DNA from: Alviniconcha marisindica
Lineage: Eukaryota > Mollusca > Gastropoda > Provannidae
Length of the DNA stretch: 64,000 bases
Direction of reading: 5' to 3'
Assembly (NCBI GenBank): GCA_018857735.1
Contig: JABMCL010000145.1
Span: forward strand, 898,501-962,500
In this document: positions 51,153 through 63,962 of the stretch, piece by piece
Layout: every line of letters starts with the position of its first letter
How positions within the stretch are numbered: position 1 is the stretch's first letter
Made by a program: the position numbers and the translations under genes
The notes under the pieces: model-generated
Seen by the model: only the letters and a program-made list of their open reading frames with translations
The model's database searches: none
Told to the model about the DNA's origin: nothing

Positions 51153-51652
51153 CCTATTTAAAACAAAAACTGTGTCCGGATGAAAGTTGGACTTCTTTCG
51201 CTTCGGGTTGTTCTTCAACAGCAGTGCAATGGACATTGTCCTTGTGACTCTGCCCAGCACGGCAGTTGAAACAGCAATTGCACAGCACACTAGTCACTGC
51301 GCAGTGGCAAAGGGACACCGCCTTAACACTTACATTGTTCTGGCGGCAGTCCACAGTCTCTCCAGTCTTTTTTGGGTGGTATCTGCGATCGAGCCTTCAC
51401 TCTCTCCCCCTCTTCTCCCCCTGTCCCTGTCCCTAATAAGCAACCTCGCTTCCGTGGACGTAAAGCAAGATGGTCCTGCTCCCATGTCTGGAACTGGACT
51501 AAGAATACTGTGCATTCCCTAGACAATGGCAGTCAGACTGAGCTTGTGGAGATACAATTGCCAGGCAGAGAATCATCTGCTTTGTAAGTTAGCACGACCC
51601 CTCGTTCAGCTGATCTCCGCTGCTGATTATTTTTGTGGAAATTCAGGTTATG

Positions 51653-51690
51653 AGTAAGTAACTTGGTGTTTTACGCCCAGTCAACCTTTG
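51653..51690 (+). mobile_element. Dispersed repeat end, copy 5
   Basis: AGTAAGTAACTTGGTGTTTT then ACGCCCAGTCAACC; the best-preserved copy. Confidence 0.65.
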
Positions 51691-52548
51691 CATTTATATC
51701 AGGCCGGAAAGTTTTGAGGATCTTGCAAGTAATGGGTATGAATATTATAGACATCATCATTCATCTAGTTATGTGTTATATATATATATATATATTACTA
51801 GACAAATCTGGTTGTGAATTTGGCAAGGTGCAATCTGAATCAAAAGTGAATATTTAAATGATAGTGATACCAATAGATAAGTGACAATCATCATGTGTCA
51901 GTTTTGACACAAAGGTTATGAATTTGTGTGGAAAGTTTGAATTTTCATGTTATGTGAAAGCTGAGTGTGTGTTTAGTTGTGTGTGTGCATATATATAATA
52001 TGTTCAGTTGTGTGTTTTTTGTTTGTTCCGTGTGTGCGCGCACTGGGAGCTGTATATGTTGCTGTACTACACACGCCTTCTGCTGATGCTGCATGTGCAC
52101 ATGCTTCCATGATGAAATGGGTATGAGAACTGTGATTGTGTGAGAGTATGCATACATGAAACAATTCTAAATTTGAATTGTTGTTTTGTTGTATTTTTAG
52201 ACTGCAAGAGCCAAGGTAGATTAGTGATTTTGCCTTGCTTTTTGGGTTTTGTTGTGGGATGGGTTTTTTGTTGTTGTTTGTTTGTTGTTGTTGGGGGGGT
52301 ATTTAAAAGATATTTGAGTGTATAATATATAATGTTGATTGGCTGGCAGTGATAAGAAAATGTATACTTGTGTAGACGATCAGGATGAGAACTTGTTATG
52401 ACACCAGGATCCACCGAGCTTAGCATGCCAGGTTCCATTACTCACAAAGGCTTTGGAAAGTTGTAGCTGTGTTAATTTATAAGTCATCACATTTTTTTTC
52501 AGGATGTGTTTTATCCTGTTTAGTTCAAACTTTGTATCCATGGTACAT

Positions 52549-52651
52549 TGAGTACATATACTATATCCTGTTCAGTTCAAACTTTGTATTCAGGGTTGTT
52601 ACAACCCTGAATACAAAGTTTGAACTGAACAGGATATAGTATATGTACTCA
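52549..52651. repeat. Perfect inverted repeat, 50-bp arms, 3-nt loop
   Basis: Left arm 52549-52598 and right arm 52602-52651 are exact reverse complements; loop TTA. A diverged direct copy of part of the left arm (TATCCTGTTTAGTTCAAAC) precedes it at about 52512. Confidence 0.93.
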
Positions 52652-52812
52652 GTCAAGCATGACATAGTTGATGGATGCATAAATTCTAAACTGTTGAAAA
52701 CTAACCTTAAAGGAACTAGCTCTCTCAAAACATGTTTTGTCCAAGAAGTCCAGCTTTTCTCCAACGAGTAAATGCAATAATAAAAAAGAAACACTTAATA
52801 ATAAGGAGTTTG

Positions 52813-52885
52813 CTTTAAATTGTTCTGTTATTTTGAATTTAAAATCCTGTGTATTGTCCTGTTATTTTGAATTTAAAATCCTGTG
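52813..52885. repeat. 36-38-bp tandem duplication
   Basis: TGTTATTTTGAATTTAAAAT with TCCTGTGT occurs twice in a row. Confidence 0.8.
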
Positions 52886-54050
52886 TCAGTGACAGGGGAA
52901 ATTGGCTTTAGAAAACTATCAAGTGCCACACTCACGGCCAACCAACCAGCTACCTGTGGCCTCTCTGGTCTTATTTATCATATGATGTGAGCATGCCCAA
53001 CATCAAAGAGGCAGTGCATGTCTTTGTTGCATGCAGCCTATCTGGTTACCCGTCACTACTGAAACTTAAGTTTAGAAAATGAATATGTAGTATATATATA
53101 TAATGAAAACAGTGTTAAAATTCTAAAATTCTTCTCTTGAAGTTTTTATTTGATCTCTTCTACCTCTCAGATGAAACTTGTTTCAAGAAGGCTAGTTCCT
53201 TTGAGATTAGCAACCAAAGGCTAGATTGAAGGTAGATAACTGATGTTTACTGCCTGTGAAGACTCATTTTTTGTTGCTGCTCAGACCAGATCTGTGAAAC
53301 TTTGCAAGGTGATAACTTCTTTCAAGCTTTACACAGTTGTACTTGGTTAAATTGACCTTTGATCTATTATCATGGTCGCTGGAGACTTCACAAATATTAT
53401 AATGAGAGCTGTATTTTCTTATTTTGATTTGGAGCATGTGTTGTGTCTGCCCGTCTCAAGTGTGTCTGTCTGTCTGTCTGACTCTCTCTTTCTCTCTCTC
53501 ACTCTCACACACACACACACATTTTTGTATGCACACGCGACACACAAACTTGCACACTGTCAGCACACAATCTGTCACACACAACATGCTTACATTTTCC
53601 TTTCGGTTGTTGAATTGAGACAAATGTGGTCTCTGCCTGCATCATTCTGGTCTGACCTTCAGAAGCAGATATATCTGTGATTGGGAAGAACAAAAAAGTG
53701 ATGGTACTAATATTACTGTTAGCACCAACTGTCAGTAGAATCGGCTAGAAGTAACCCGTAAGAGGCCACCTGCCATGATGAAGACCAGTAATGTTTGGAG
53801 AGCAGCATTGATAACAGGTTGTACTGTGTCAAAATCAAAATACTCATGTCCACATTGTGTTAGTTGTGCATTTACCTGATATAATGTGTAAATGTGTGTT
53901 ATCAATAAACTTCTTAAGATGCAAGTCCCCCTGTGCTGTTGGTGTGTTTTTGTTTTTTTCTCTTCAAAGAACTGTACTGATGTCAGTGATAGTTAACAAG
54001 CCACTACTCCTGATACTGCTGCTACTGAAAGTAGAAATAGTCCACACAGC

Positions 54051-54054
54051 TAGC

Positions 54055-54128
<74 letters not shown>

Positions 54129-54135
54129 ACACACA
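54051..54135. repeat. (CT)n microsatellite
   Basis: CT run of about 35 units followed by a short CA run. Confidence 0.95.
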
Positions 54136-57100
54136 CATCTGCACACATCCACACAAAAGCTCATCAAACTGACTTGGAACAAGATTTTTTTTATCTAATA
54201 CCAGATTCACATGCAATTTAATGAACATTAAAATGTACATATAATATAAATATGTAAAACACACCTGACTGCACCAAATACATAATTTGCATTGCATTTA
54301 TGCTCTTGGAATTTACAAGTGCCTGAATATAAAAAAATATTCAAGTGCAACTTGTGTCCGGTGTTGAGCAAAAGAAAATTAATCCTGTTGATCAATGACT
54401 AAATATAATACAAAATATTTTCCTCTTTGTAAGAATACTGATAGAACAACCCTTCACAGTATTCTCCTGCATCTTATGCTGCAAAACTGATTGTATGGGT
54501 CACACTTTCTATTCACACAGAGCTGCACTTATTACTGTAATTACATGGTTTGCATTACACTGGTAACATTTGTATGCTACATTTTGTTTCCATTGCTCCC
54601 TCTCTCTCTCTCTCTCTCTCTGTGAACACATACACACACACACACAAACACTGAGCATTGCTTTCCAGCACTTTTCTCCTTGGAGAAAGGATGTTGTAAA
54701 CCAGTGTTTGGAGTTTCTCTCTCTCTCTCTCTGGCAAGGTACAGAGATATGGGCACACACACAGATATATATATAAGAGCTTGCCACACCAGTATTTCAT
54801 AACTTCTGGTCAAAAAGTGCAATGTTTCTGGCCTTTTTAAACAAACAAAAAAGAGAAAGGCTTTATTAAAATAAAATAAAATGGAACAGCAGTTACATAA
54901 TGGAAAATGTTTTGTGTTTTGCACTTATCATGCATAGTTTTAAATTGCACTGTGCTGTTATATTTGGACACAAATGCTGAAAGAAGATTTCAGAAAAAAT
55001 CACAGCATATTATTAAACAGTTCCCTCTTTCACCAAATTTGTACGGCATGTATCCAATTGTAAACTGCCTCAGTGCTTTATTATTAATCTATCCCTGTAC
55101 GTTCTGTCAAAGACAATGTGACCATACAACAACTCACACAATCACAACCACACAATCAAATCATACAACTTGACACACCTCAATAGAACTTACACATCCA
55201 CAACACCAAATCTTAGAGAATACACCATCGGAACAGATTTCCATTTAATGTTTGACTATGAGGTGTGTTTTGAGATCAGACTTCAAAGAATTGAATGATT
55301 GTGGTGAAATGGCATAGGATTCAAAGGACAATTCAAACAACTGTCATGTGCTGAATCAGCCTGTTTGATCATGCTGCATGAGTTACAAAACTGTCATGTG
55401 CTGAATGTGATTGTGAATCACTGTGTTGACCAAGTATACATACATGTATGCATATAATTTCTACACACATTTACTCAAAGCTGCTATAGGTATGAGCTGC
55501 AAATTTTTTAAAGTCCTGAAGCCTCTTCTGGCTTTTTTTGTCTGTTACGGCCATTGTGATTGTCTAGAACTGAACTAAAATTATGCTCAGTACATCAAGA
55601 CCATCACCAACAAACTGAAAAGCCACAGACCAGAACACCAGTTTTTTTTAAATCCCAATGGAGACCCTGTTATTTTTTTATAATAACCAACAATAAGTCC
55701 AAGCAAGTAAAGTAGAAATTCTATGCAACAGGAATATATATTTATATATATATATGTCAAACTGCACATCACACAAAAGCAGTCCTCACTGTCTTCACAC
55801 ATTCATAATTTGCTATCTGTCCTGCCTGTGCACTGATGCAGGAAAGTACATTCAGTCAGTGGAAAGTACCAGTGGCACCAATTTATGTTAATTATGCCAT
55901 CTCTTTTTTCCTTTGGATTTCTAAGTCAAAGGTTCCTCAGAGCAGACATGACCCTGTAGTTGATAAGGCACACAGCTGTAAAATGATGAAGCCAAGTTTG
56001 CATTATTTTTTAATGTTGTATATATTGCATATATATAGAGAGAGAAATTATAATATGTATACAATGTAACAATATAGAAATGATGCAGTTCAGAGAAAAA
56101 AGCAAAATAACATCAAACTGAACAGATAAAGTTAACATTAATAATAATTTAATAAAGCACTTCTACACTGCCATTTTCATAAAGAGGAAAAATTATGCAG
56201 GCTACATGAAATTATTTCAAACCAGATACAACAATGTTCAAAATAAAAAGATACCTACAGCTCTACCAATGAACAAAGACTAGAACTTTGTTTCCTTTTT
56301 TTAAAGTTCACATCAGTCCACAGTGGGCATGGATGAGAACTTTTTAAAAGAAGTTATTTTAAACTCCAATATATCAATGTAAATGAACTTGGATCAGAAA
56401 CGTTTAATTTTAACTAGGTCTAAACCTCATGAACGATTGAACAGTTTGAATTGCATGCTGTCAATAGTGTCAACGGTTAAAACTTTCCAAACCTTTTGAG
56501 GATGTACTTATAGCAGAGTTTATGTAGCTTGTATCTACACACATGCCAGGTGAGAGTTACCTTAGGCAACTCAGGTCTTTGTTGTTGTATTTGCATGTTG
56601 TCTTTCAAGCACTAATTAATTCCAATGTGTGCTGATTCTTTTGAAGGAGTCATGGAGGAAGTAGTGTTCTCAGAACAAGTTTTATCTAAAAGATAATAAT
56701 TTTATTATCAGAAGAAAAACCCAGGATCAGAGATTTTGTTTTAAAATTCTCCTTGAGATTTTACTCTGATCTGATCTAGTTCTACCTGTTAAACTAAACA
56801 GGTTTTTAGAGGGCTGCTTCCTTTAACACTCTCAGGGCTCTTGAACAAGGACTAAAACTCATTAACCACCTTTCAACACGAACAAAATGTGCTCAAACTG
56901 TTTTAGTCTCTTTGGTTGTTTGAATGTGGATCTGGCTAAGACCTCTGAACATAGATTTAGAAAAAATTGATGTCTTTCAGTTAACACAGATGCTCTCTTT
57001 TGGAGTTTAATACCCTTTGAACACAGATTAAAACTAATCTTTACACATTTATTAAAACTCTACATTTTGCCACCTTACCATGGTTGACCAATTTAGCAAC

Positions 57101-57759
57101 TGACTTATCTTCCACTCAACAATGGTGCATAAATTAGACACAGAACTGAATGTGGGTCGTACAGTGTGTTCAGACGAAAGAATAATTATGGTGGCGTGAA
57201 ATTACTGTGTTATCCATTCCAAAAATCATCTTATTTCAAACTGATGTCTGAAGACTCCTATGCCTGTGTCTTCCAGGAACATATTGCCTGGGTACAGTAT
57301 GGCATCAACAAAGTCAGTAGGTACCTAACATTTAAGCTTTGTATCTAACACCCAGTCACCTGAAAACATTGCATCAGGATAAAACAATTCATCAAATGAC
57401 AAGTAAAAGTCAATATCCAACTTTCGGTAATCACATGTGTCACTTTATCAAATTTATGGTTAAACTTAAAGAAAACAGAGAATCCCCTCCCCCCCCCCCC
57501 CCCCCCAACACACACACATTAAAAGAAGAGGAAGGTTTGGGGGGGGGGGGGGGGGGGTTAAAAAACACATGAAATAAACTGAAAGACAGACAACAATTTA
57601 ATTCAAATGTACCCCCCCCCCCCCCCCCACTTCATTGGGGTGTTTTTGTCTTTGTGTGGGGGTGGGGGGTTTACAAAAGCTTAACTTGATGAACTGAGAT
57701 AGCAAGAAGGCAGAAACAAAACAAAAGCCTAGAGACCAGCAGCAGACAAAAACTGAAGG

Positions 57760-58470
57760 TGTCAACGTCTTAATCAATACAAGTTCTGCCTCACAGAACT
57801 CAAACCTTTGCGACTGAAACAGCATGCAAACATGTTGAGTTCCCTGGCACTGCTGCATGCATATTATTATTAATATAAGCTTCACCAACCGAAGCTTATT
57901 TTTTACAAACAGAACCCAAGCCTCCACCACTCCATGCCATCAACAGCATCTTGATCAACTACAATCTCTTGCACACAGAACTTGAACCTCTCCCACTGAA
58001 GCAGCACATGAACACATTGAGTTCCCCATTCTGCCCCCATACATCTTCTGACTTCATCAACCAAAGGTTGTTCTTACAGACAGAATTCAGAATCCAAAAC
58101 TCAGCCACTGAAGCAGCACATGAAGATGCTCTATTCTGTTAACAAAAACTTTATCAAAGTCTACAAAACTCAAACTTCCACCACTGAAGCAGCAAATGAA
58201 CGTTTTGAGTTCCCCATGCTACTTCAATACTAGCAACATCTTCATCAGTTACAGGTTCTGGCACACAGTCTCACAGATGACAGAACTCAAGCGTTTCCCA
58301 CTGACCGACTGAAGCAGCACGTGGATGCTTTGACTTTGCAATGCAGTCAACAGCATCTTCATCAATTCAAACCTCCACCGCTCGAGCAGCAGGCAAATCT
58401 GTTGAGTCCCCATTCTGCCACCAACATCTTCATCAACTACGGTTCCTTGCACACACAATTCCAGACTAAG
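57760..58470. repeat. Degenerate tandem repeat just 3' of the F-box gene
   Basis: About six diverged units of 110-150 bp, each with variants of ACAGAACTCAAACCTCCAC, CACTGAAGCAGCACATGAAC and TTGAGTTCCCCATTCTGCC. The last unit adjoins the stop codon, so the array is probably in the 3'UTR. Confidence 0.75.
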
Positions 58471-60066
58471 TTACAGGCCACTGCAGACCGGCATCACTCG
58501 CAGGCCCACAACCCTGTTGCCATCGGCCTGTATGGTGGATGAAGGGACTGTTGGGATGCCAGTGATCCGAGATGGCAGCCAGGGTGATCCCAGCTTGCTG
58601 GATACTTCTAGGCAAAGTTTAGTGATCTTCTGCTCTCTGGTCCCGCTGCCACCTTCAGGGAAGGTGATGTTTCCCGCCAGGAACTGAAAGGTCCCCCACC
58701 CTCTCTCCATGGCGGCCAGTTTGGCAATGGTCGCACTTGTCACCTGGCCAAAGAATGTGATATTTTGCACGTGCTGGCACTTTGTGACTGTTTCCACCAA
58801 ATGAGCTGCATTATCGGTGAACGCCTGGTCGCTGCAGCGGGCCTCAATGCTTTTCAGGTGGGCAGCATAGTCCGGCAAGAGCAGCAACATATGCTTCTGC
58901 TCGTGGTGAGAAACGTGTGTGCCAAGGTAGCAATGCACCAGGGGCACAGTAGGAGGAACTGCATGTCTGAAGCTGGAGTGCACGAAACGCTTTCGAGCAA
59001 TTATGGAGACTTCCAGCTCTGGGGAGAAAGAGAGCAGGCTTGGCCAAGCCGTCACCTCATGCTGAAAATCACCCTCAGAGACATGGAAAACCTGAAGTGG
59101 GCAATGCTGGGGATCTGACAGTGCCTTGAGCAGATCATCTGTAACATAAGGAGCTGAAATGGCCAGTTTCTGCAGCATCCGGAATTTGCCCACAATGGAA
59201 GTCACAGCCAAGCAGTCCTCTACCAATGGGCTCAGGTACCGGGTGAAAGGCGTGACCAGGTGTAAGCTCAGATCTATCAGACTGTCAAAGAAGGTGGCAT
59301 CCTTCAAAATATTCAAAATGCTTGAGTCTTCTTTCTTGTCCAGCCACGGCCAGACTCGCACGTGTAATTCCTTCAGCCCACTTGCCAGCTGAGATGTGAG
59401 GAAATTGACCAACAACTCTCGGATGGCAGAGGGCAGTCGATAGGACTCCCTATTGCCCCTGCTGTGTTTGCAACCGTTCAGGTGTACACTGGTCAGCTCC
59501 CACGTCCTTGTGGCTTCTCTGAGGACTTTGAGCGACTCCTTACTGAACTTGAGCTTTTTCACATCCTCCACCCAGATTGTGACCTTCTTGACAAACCTGC
59601 TGCTCCTCCGCAGAACTGCCTTCTCTGTCGCCTGGAGCTTGACCTTGTACTTCAGGTTCCTCTGCTCTTCAGTGACCCTACCGAGTATCATCTCAAAGGA
59701 CTTCCAAAGGCTAGGGTCCAAAGACACCTCCCATAAGCGTGAGCAGGTTGTGGCCACAGCAAGCCTGTCTCGTTCGTTCAGGCAAGACAGAATGCACACC
59801 CAAGGAATGTAAGGCAGGTGTCTGCCGAAGTCAGGCCATGAGACCGCGATGGCCACCTCGTCTTCATCCACTGAATCTGAGGACCACACATCCTCTCTCT
59901 GCTCTGATGACCGCACCGAGGTTGCCGTCAGCCCGTCTCCATTCTCCGATGACTGGGTCACAGGCGTCTGTTGCCCTTCCTGCCCCACTGACTGATCTTC
60001 ACCACCCAGTGTGCAGCCTCCGGAGCAGACCAAGCGTTTCTTCAGGCGTGACAGCTTGCTGGACAT
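58471..60066 (-). CDS. F-box protein, FBXO33-like, single exon
   Basis: Predicted 531-residue substrate-recognition subunit of an SCF (Skp1-Cul1-F-box) ubiquitin ligase. ATG at 60066 has A at -3. Residues 1-75 are Ser/acidic low complexity with a basic start (KLSRLKKR). An F-box spans about 80-126 (LPYIPWVCILSCLNERDRLA, TTCSRLWEVSLDPSLWKSF). The rest looks like degenerate leucine-rich strands (LKELHVRVWPWL, LQKLAISAPYVTDDLLKALS, HVQNITFFG). The tail VSSKLGSPW resembles FBXO33, which has a similar length, and FBXO39 is the next relative I considered; both resemblances are from memory. No introns are visible within the ORF. Convergent with BTBD. A full domain search would settle the subfamily. 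Confidence 0.88.
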   Translation of the reverse strand: MSSKLSRLKKRLVCSGGCTLGGEDQSVGQEGQQTPVTQSSENGDGLTATSVRSSEQREDVWSSDSVDEDEVAIAVSWPDFGRHLPYIPWVCILSCLNERDRLAVATTCSRLWEVSLDPSLWKSFEMILGRVTEEQRNLKYKVKLQATEKAVLRRSSRFVKKVTIWVEDVKKLKFSKESLKVLREATRTWELTSVHLNGCKHSRGNRESYRLPSAIRELLVNFLTSQLASGLKELHVRVWPWLDKKEDSSILNILKDATFFDSLIDLSLHLVTPFTRYLSPLVEDCLAVTSIVGKFRMLQKLAISAPYVTDDLLKALSDPQHCPLQVFHVSEGDFQHEVTAWPSLLSFSPELEVSIIARKRFVHSSFRHAVPPTVPLVHCYLGTHVSHHEQKHMLLLLPDYAAHLKSIEARCSDQAFTDNAAHLVETVTKCQHVQNITFFGQVTSATIAKLAAMERGWGTFQFLAGNITFPEGGSGTREQKITKLCLEVSSKLGSPWLPSRITGIPTVPSSTIQADGNRVVGLRVMPVCSGL

Positions 60067-60394
60067 CTTGATCAGCCAGTCTTGGCTAGTCAGGAGTCTT
60101 TGGCATCACAAGGGGAAGCACAGTGATGGATTTGTGTTCTTGGTTCAGTGGCATAACCTGAAAGTGTATTCACCAACAGTTATGGGACTGTGCTTTGTCC
60201 ATTCTGAACAATCCAAATGAATAACTTACTTTGAACAACTTGACTGAGCAGTGAGTATAATCTTGTATATATATACTATATATAATAATATTAATATACA
60301 TATAATCAGGCAACTGCCAATGTTTAGAAAACAATAAAACATTTGTCATTTAGCAAGCATGACCCCAAAAACACATACCTATACAATGTAATGA

Positions 60395-60445
60395 TAATAA
60401 CAGGGCATTTATAAAGCGCTTTCAGAGACTCAAAGCACTTACTTA
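60395..60445 (-). mobile_element. SINE/retroposon 3' tail fragment
   Basis: On the minus strand the sequence contains GTGCTTTGAGTCTCTGAAAG, then CGCTTTATAAATGCCC and a TTATTATCATT tail, like the 3' end of the SINE near 61.68 kb. Confidence 0.45.
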
Positions 60446-61225
60446 CAGAAAAACAATGCACAAATACCCACATACAAATCAGTTGTAGTATAACAAACAA
60501 ATTAATAAACATAATCATACAAAGCATAATGAAACACAAACAAACACAATCTTCAAACAGTTTCTGCTTAATGGATGGTGGCTACCTGTATCAACAAAGA
60601 AAGACCATCTGTTACACCAAAGAAAATGGTCTGAAAAAGTAAGATACTTTTAAGTTTAAACTTTAATCAGTTAGTCTGAAAATTCATCTGACCTCTTCTA
60701 CTGTTTGGATAAAACATACATATGGACACTTCCTAGTATCCTACACATTATTCTAGCAAATACATAGCTGTCAACCCCTTTTGGGAGTAGACCTTAGTCC
60801 AGAGTCTGTGAACCTGTATTTCCCTTATGCAGGCCAGGGTCTTTCCTTTTTCGACTGGTAGCAGTGGCATTTTGAATTACAACCGGCATGTGTGGCAGTG
60901 GAAGGAAGAAGCAATGTTGTGCTAAATACCCATGCACGACTTCAAATCTCACTTCCAACAAGATTTCTTAGTCTATCCCACTAGGCCAGTCAGAGTGCAT
61001 TTGGCAATGGCGTGCGCTGGCTGCTCGTTCAACAGCTTTTCAGTCTTTTTGCTCAGTTTAAAACAACAACAAAATCTCATGAAAATTATGTTTTCCTGTA
61101 TCCATTTTCCAGTTTGGCCATATCCCCCCAAAATAATGAAAAAAATGTGTTTTATACTGGTAAACTGTATGGGTTGACAGGTATGCAAATATTAAAATAA
61201 GCAATCCATGTTAGCAGACAGAATG

Positions 61226-61690
61226 GTGCAGGGATAACTCAGTGGTTAGAGTGCCAGACTTGTGACTGAAACTGAAAGGTTGCGGGTTCCAATCCCTGCA
61301 GGAGCAGTGGGAGAATTTTCTTCTCCAGGGTCAACTTTCTGTGCTGACTCTTATTTCGGTATCCGTTCCACCCCCGTGTTACCGCAGTAGCATGTAAAAG
61401 ATCCTGGTCATTCTGCCAGAAGTGCAGGTTACAGCTAAACACACATACACCTTATGTATGTGGCTTTGCATGAAGTGACATGGTGCATGGTTGTATGGTG
61501 TACACAGAACTTGTACGGAGATGGCAGCAGTTTCATGTGGCACCAGCCATGCCAGCACTGTAAGTACACCACTTTGGTGGATATTCAAAAATGTGTTATA
61601 AAAAGCTAGTCACTCATGTAGAATCACATGCGGGCGCAGTGTGTCTGCTCGAGAGCAGAGCAAAGCGCTATATAATTTAAGCAATCATCA
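61226..61690 (+). mobile_element. tRNA-derived SINE, near full length
   Basis: A-box-like TAACTCAGTGGTTAGAGTG and B-box GGTTCCAATCC lie about 45 bp apart in a tRNA-like head (61226-61305). The body contains GTGTTACCGCAGTAGCATGT and AAAGATCCTGGTCATTCTGC. The tail ends AAAGCGCTATATAATTTAAG and ATCATCATCA. A possible 9-bp flanking direct repeat (TAAGCAATC) occurs at 61198 and 61678. Confidence 0.75.
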
Positions 61691-62529
61691 TCAGAAGATT
61701 TATGCCAACTTATTTCGGAAGGTTTGATGCAGTTTATTGTACTGTGGCTGAAATAAAAGATAATCAAAGACATCTAAGGTCATTATATTTCTTGTTCATG
61801 AAATCAAGAAAATAAAAACAAGAGTCTGCACTGTTTTGCAGTTGCTGTGATTGGCAGTGGCATGCTTGTTTAAGCTCCAAAGTGATTAGTGAGGCCGAAC
61901 AAAATAATGCCGTTTCGTAGTAATTGTACAGGTCAGACCAATACGCACACAACCTTTGAACTGTCTGTTAACTTCCGCAAAATTTCAGTAGCACTGGCAG
62001 TAAATAGAGCAAGCCCCAAACTCAAAAGAAATTAAAAACAGTTCGCCTTTAGTCTTAGCAATTGGGTCAACCGGCGGTATGTCATAATCTGACTCGAGCG
62101 AGAGTGCCATTGTCCCACGACGCAAAACGTTTGGCAAATTGAAGAAAATCCTATTTCTGCACAAAAACGCAGTTTAAAGTTACGCCTAGGGTACAGCGGT
62201 GATCAAAAATGTATCTTGACTCAAAACATGTGCACCTTTCAGTTATGATTTTGGAGAAACTGATATTTTTATAGAGTTGACAAAAGAAGTTGCGTCTGCT
62301 CGCACCGACTGCTTTGCTGTGATGATTTGCATAAAGGGAGTTCAATCTACTTCCTTTGCGGACAGAGTAGTCGCTGCTCTCCCTTCCTTTATTTTCGCTG
62401 ATTCTGAGATTGCGGAGAGCCGGCCAGGAAATGCCCAGCATGCCCATGGCAATGATTGGCGAAATGATCGTCGATGTCGTGATTGGTTGGCCTTCCGGCG
62501 CTTCTTCACTAGTCCGGTTAAATTATAGG

Positions 62530-62740
62530 ACTGTGGCATAAATCGTGGAGTCACTCTGGCGGTGACGATAGTGTAGCCGCCGGACTATAAATTATAGCCG
62601 AGTCTATAAAATAGAAAAAATTCTTGTCCCTAATATGTCAGCTGACATCTGAGAACATTAAGCATCACTTCATCATAAAAAATAAAAATAAATTATAGGC
62701 CTAATCTCCCTCTTCCCGGTGCACCTCATCCTCCCATAAT
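62530..62740 (+). mobile_element. Diverged fragment of the same SINE tail family
   Basis: GTGGAGTCACTCTGGCGGTG followed later by TAATCTCCCTCTTCCC matches the order seen at 37750-37805, with intervening sequence that differs. Weakly supported. Confidence 0.4.
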
Positions 62741-62962
62741 CAAGCCTGTTATGTTGTCTGTCAATATTAGACTTGTAGTCAGTGTTGAGTTTCTCGTGTT
62801 TCCGCCGCCCGGTTTTGCCGCTGCCAATCATAACCCCTCACCCCACCACCACTGACACGGCTATACCCCCCTTTCCGCCGTTGACCTCAGTGTCTGTATT
62901 GATGCGTGCGTGGGGCACCCGTGCCTCAGTGTTTGCATGCGTGTCAGTATATGCCACGGTGA

Positions 62963-63549
<587 letters not shown>

Positions 63550-63873
63550 AGGAAATAAGTGGATGTATAACTTTTTAATTTCTCAGTATTTCATGTCACT
63601 TTGTAGTACGCGTTGTCACTATTCAGTACCGCGTGCCTTGGGCTGTTTAGTGAATGTTTCAGTTTTATTGGTAGAGCCGGCGTTTACAAATTTCCATCAT
63701 TATTATTATCCACGGACACACGGCTGTGCTGCGAAGACTGACGGCGCCATTCACGTCGCAGTACGCGGCTTCACGGCTGAGTGACTATAGCCACGTGTGG
63801 ATGCGACACGGCCGCTCAGTGCAATGCTTAGCGAATGGCTACGGTCAGTAAGTAAGTAACTAAGTAAACTTGA

Positions 63874-63925
63874 CATGGTGCTTAACGTCCACAGAAACCA
63901 TAAGGCTTATTATGGACGGGGAGAA

Positions 63926-63962
<37 letters not shown>

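Larger units (their letters stand above)
48799..58470. other. Convergent intergenic region between BTBD and the F-box gene
   Basis: Likely contains both 3'UTRs. Possible plus-strand poly(A) signals include AATAAA at 49724 and ATCAATAAAC near 53901, but none is decisive. Named contents are two dispersed repeat ends, the hairpin at 52.6 kb, microsatellites, and C and G homopolymers at 57488-57620. No coding signal seen. Confidence 0.65.

Noticed and set aside
58765..60071. Plus-strand ORFs of 77-119 codons
   Set aside because: Shadows of the F-box gene.
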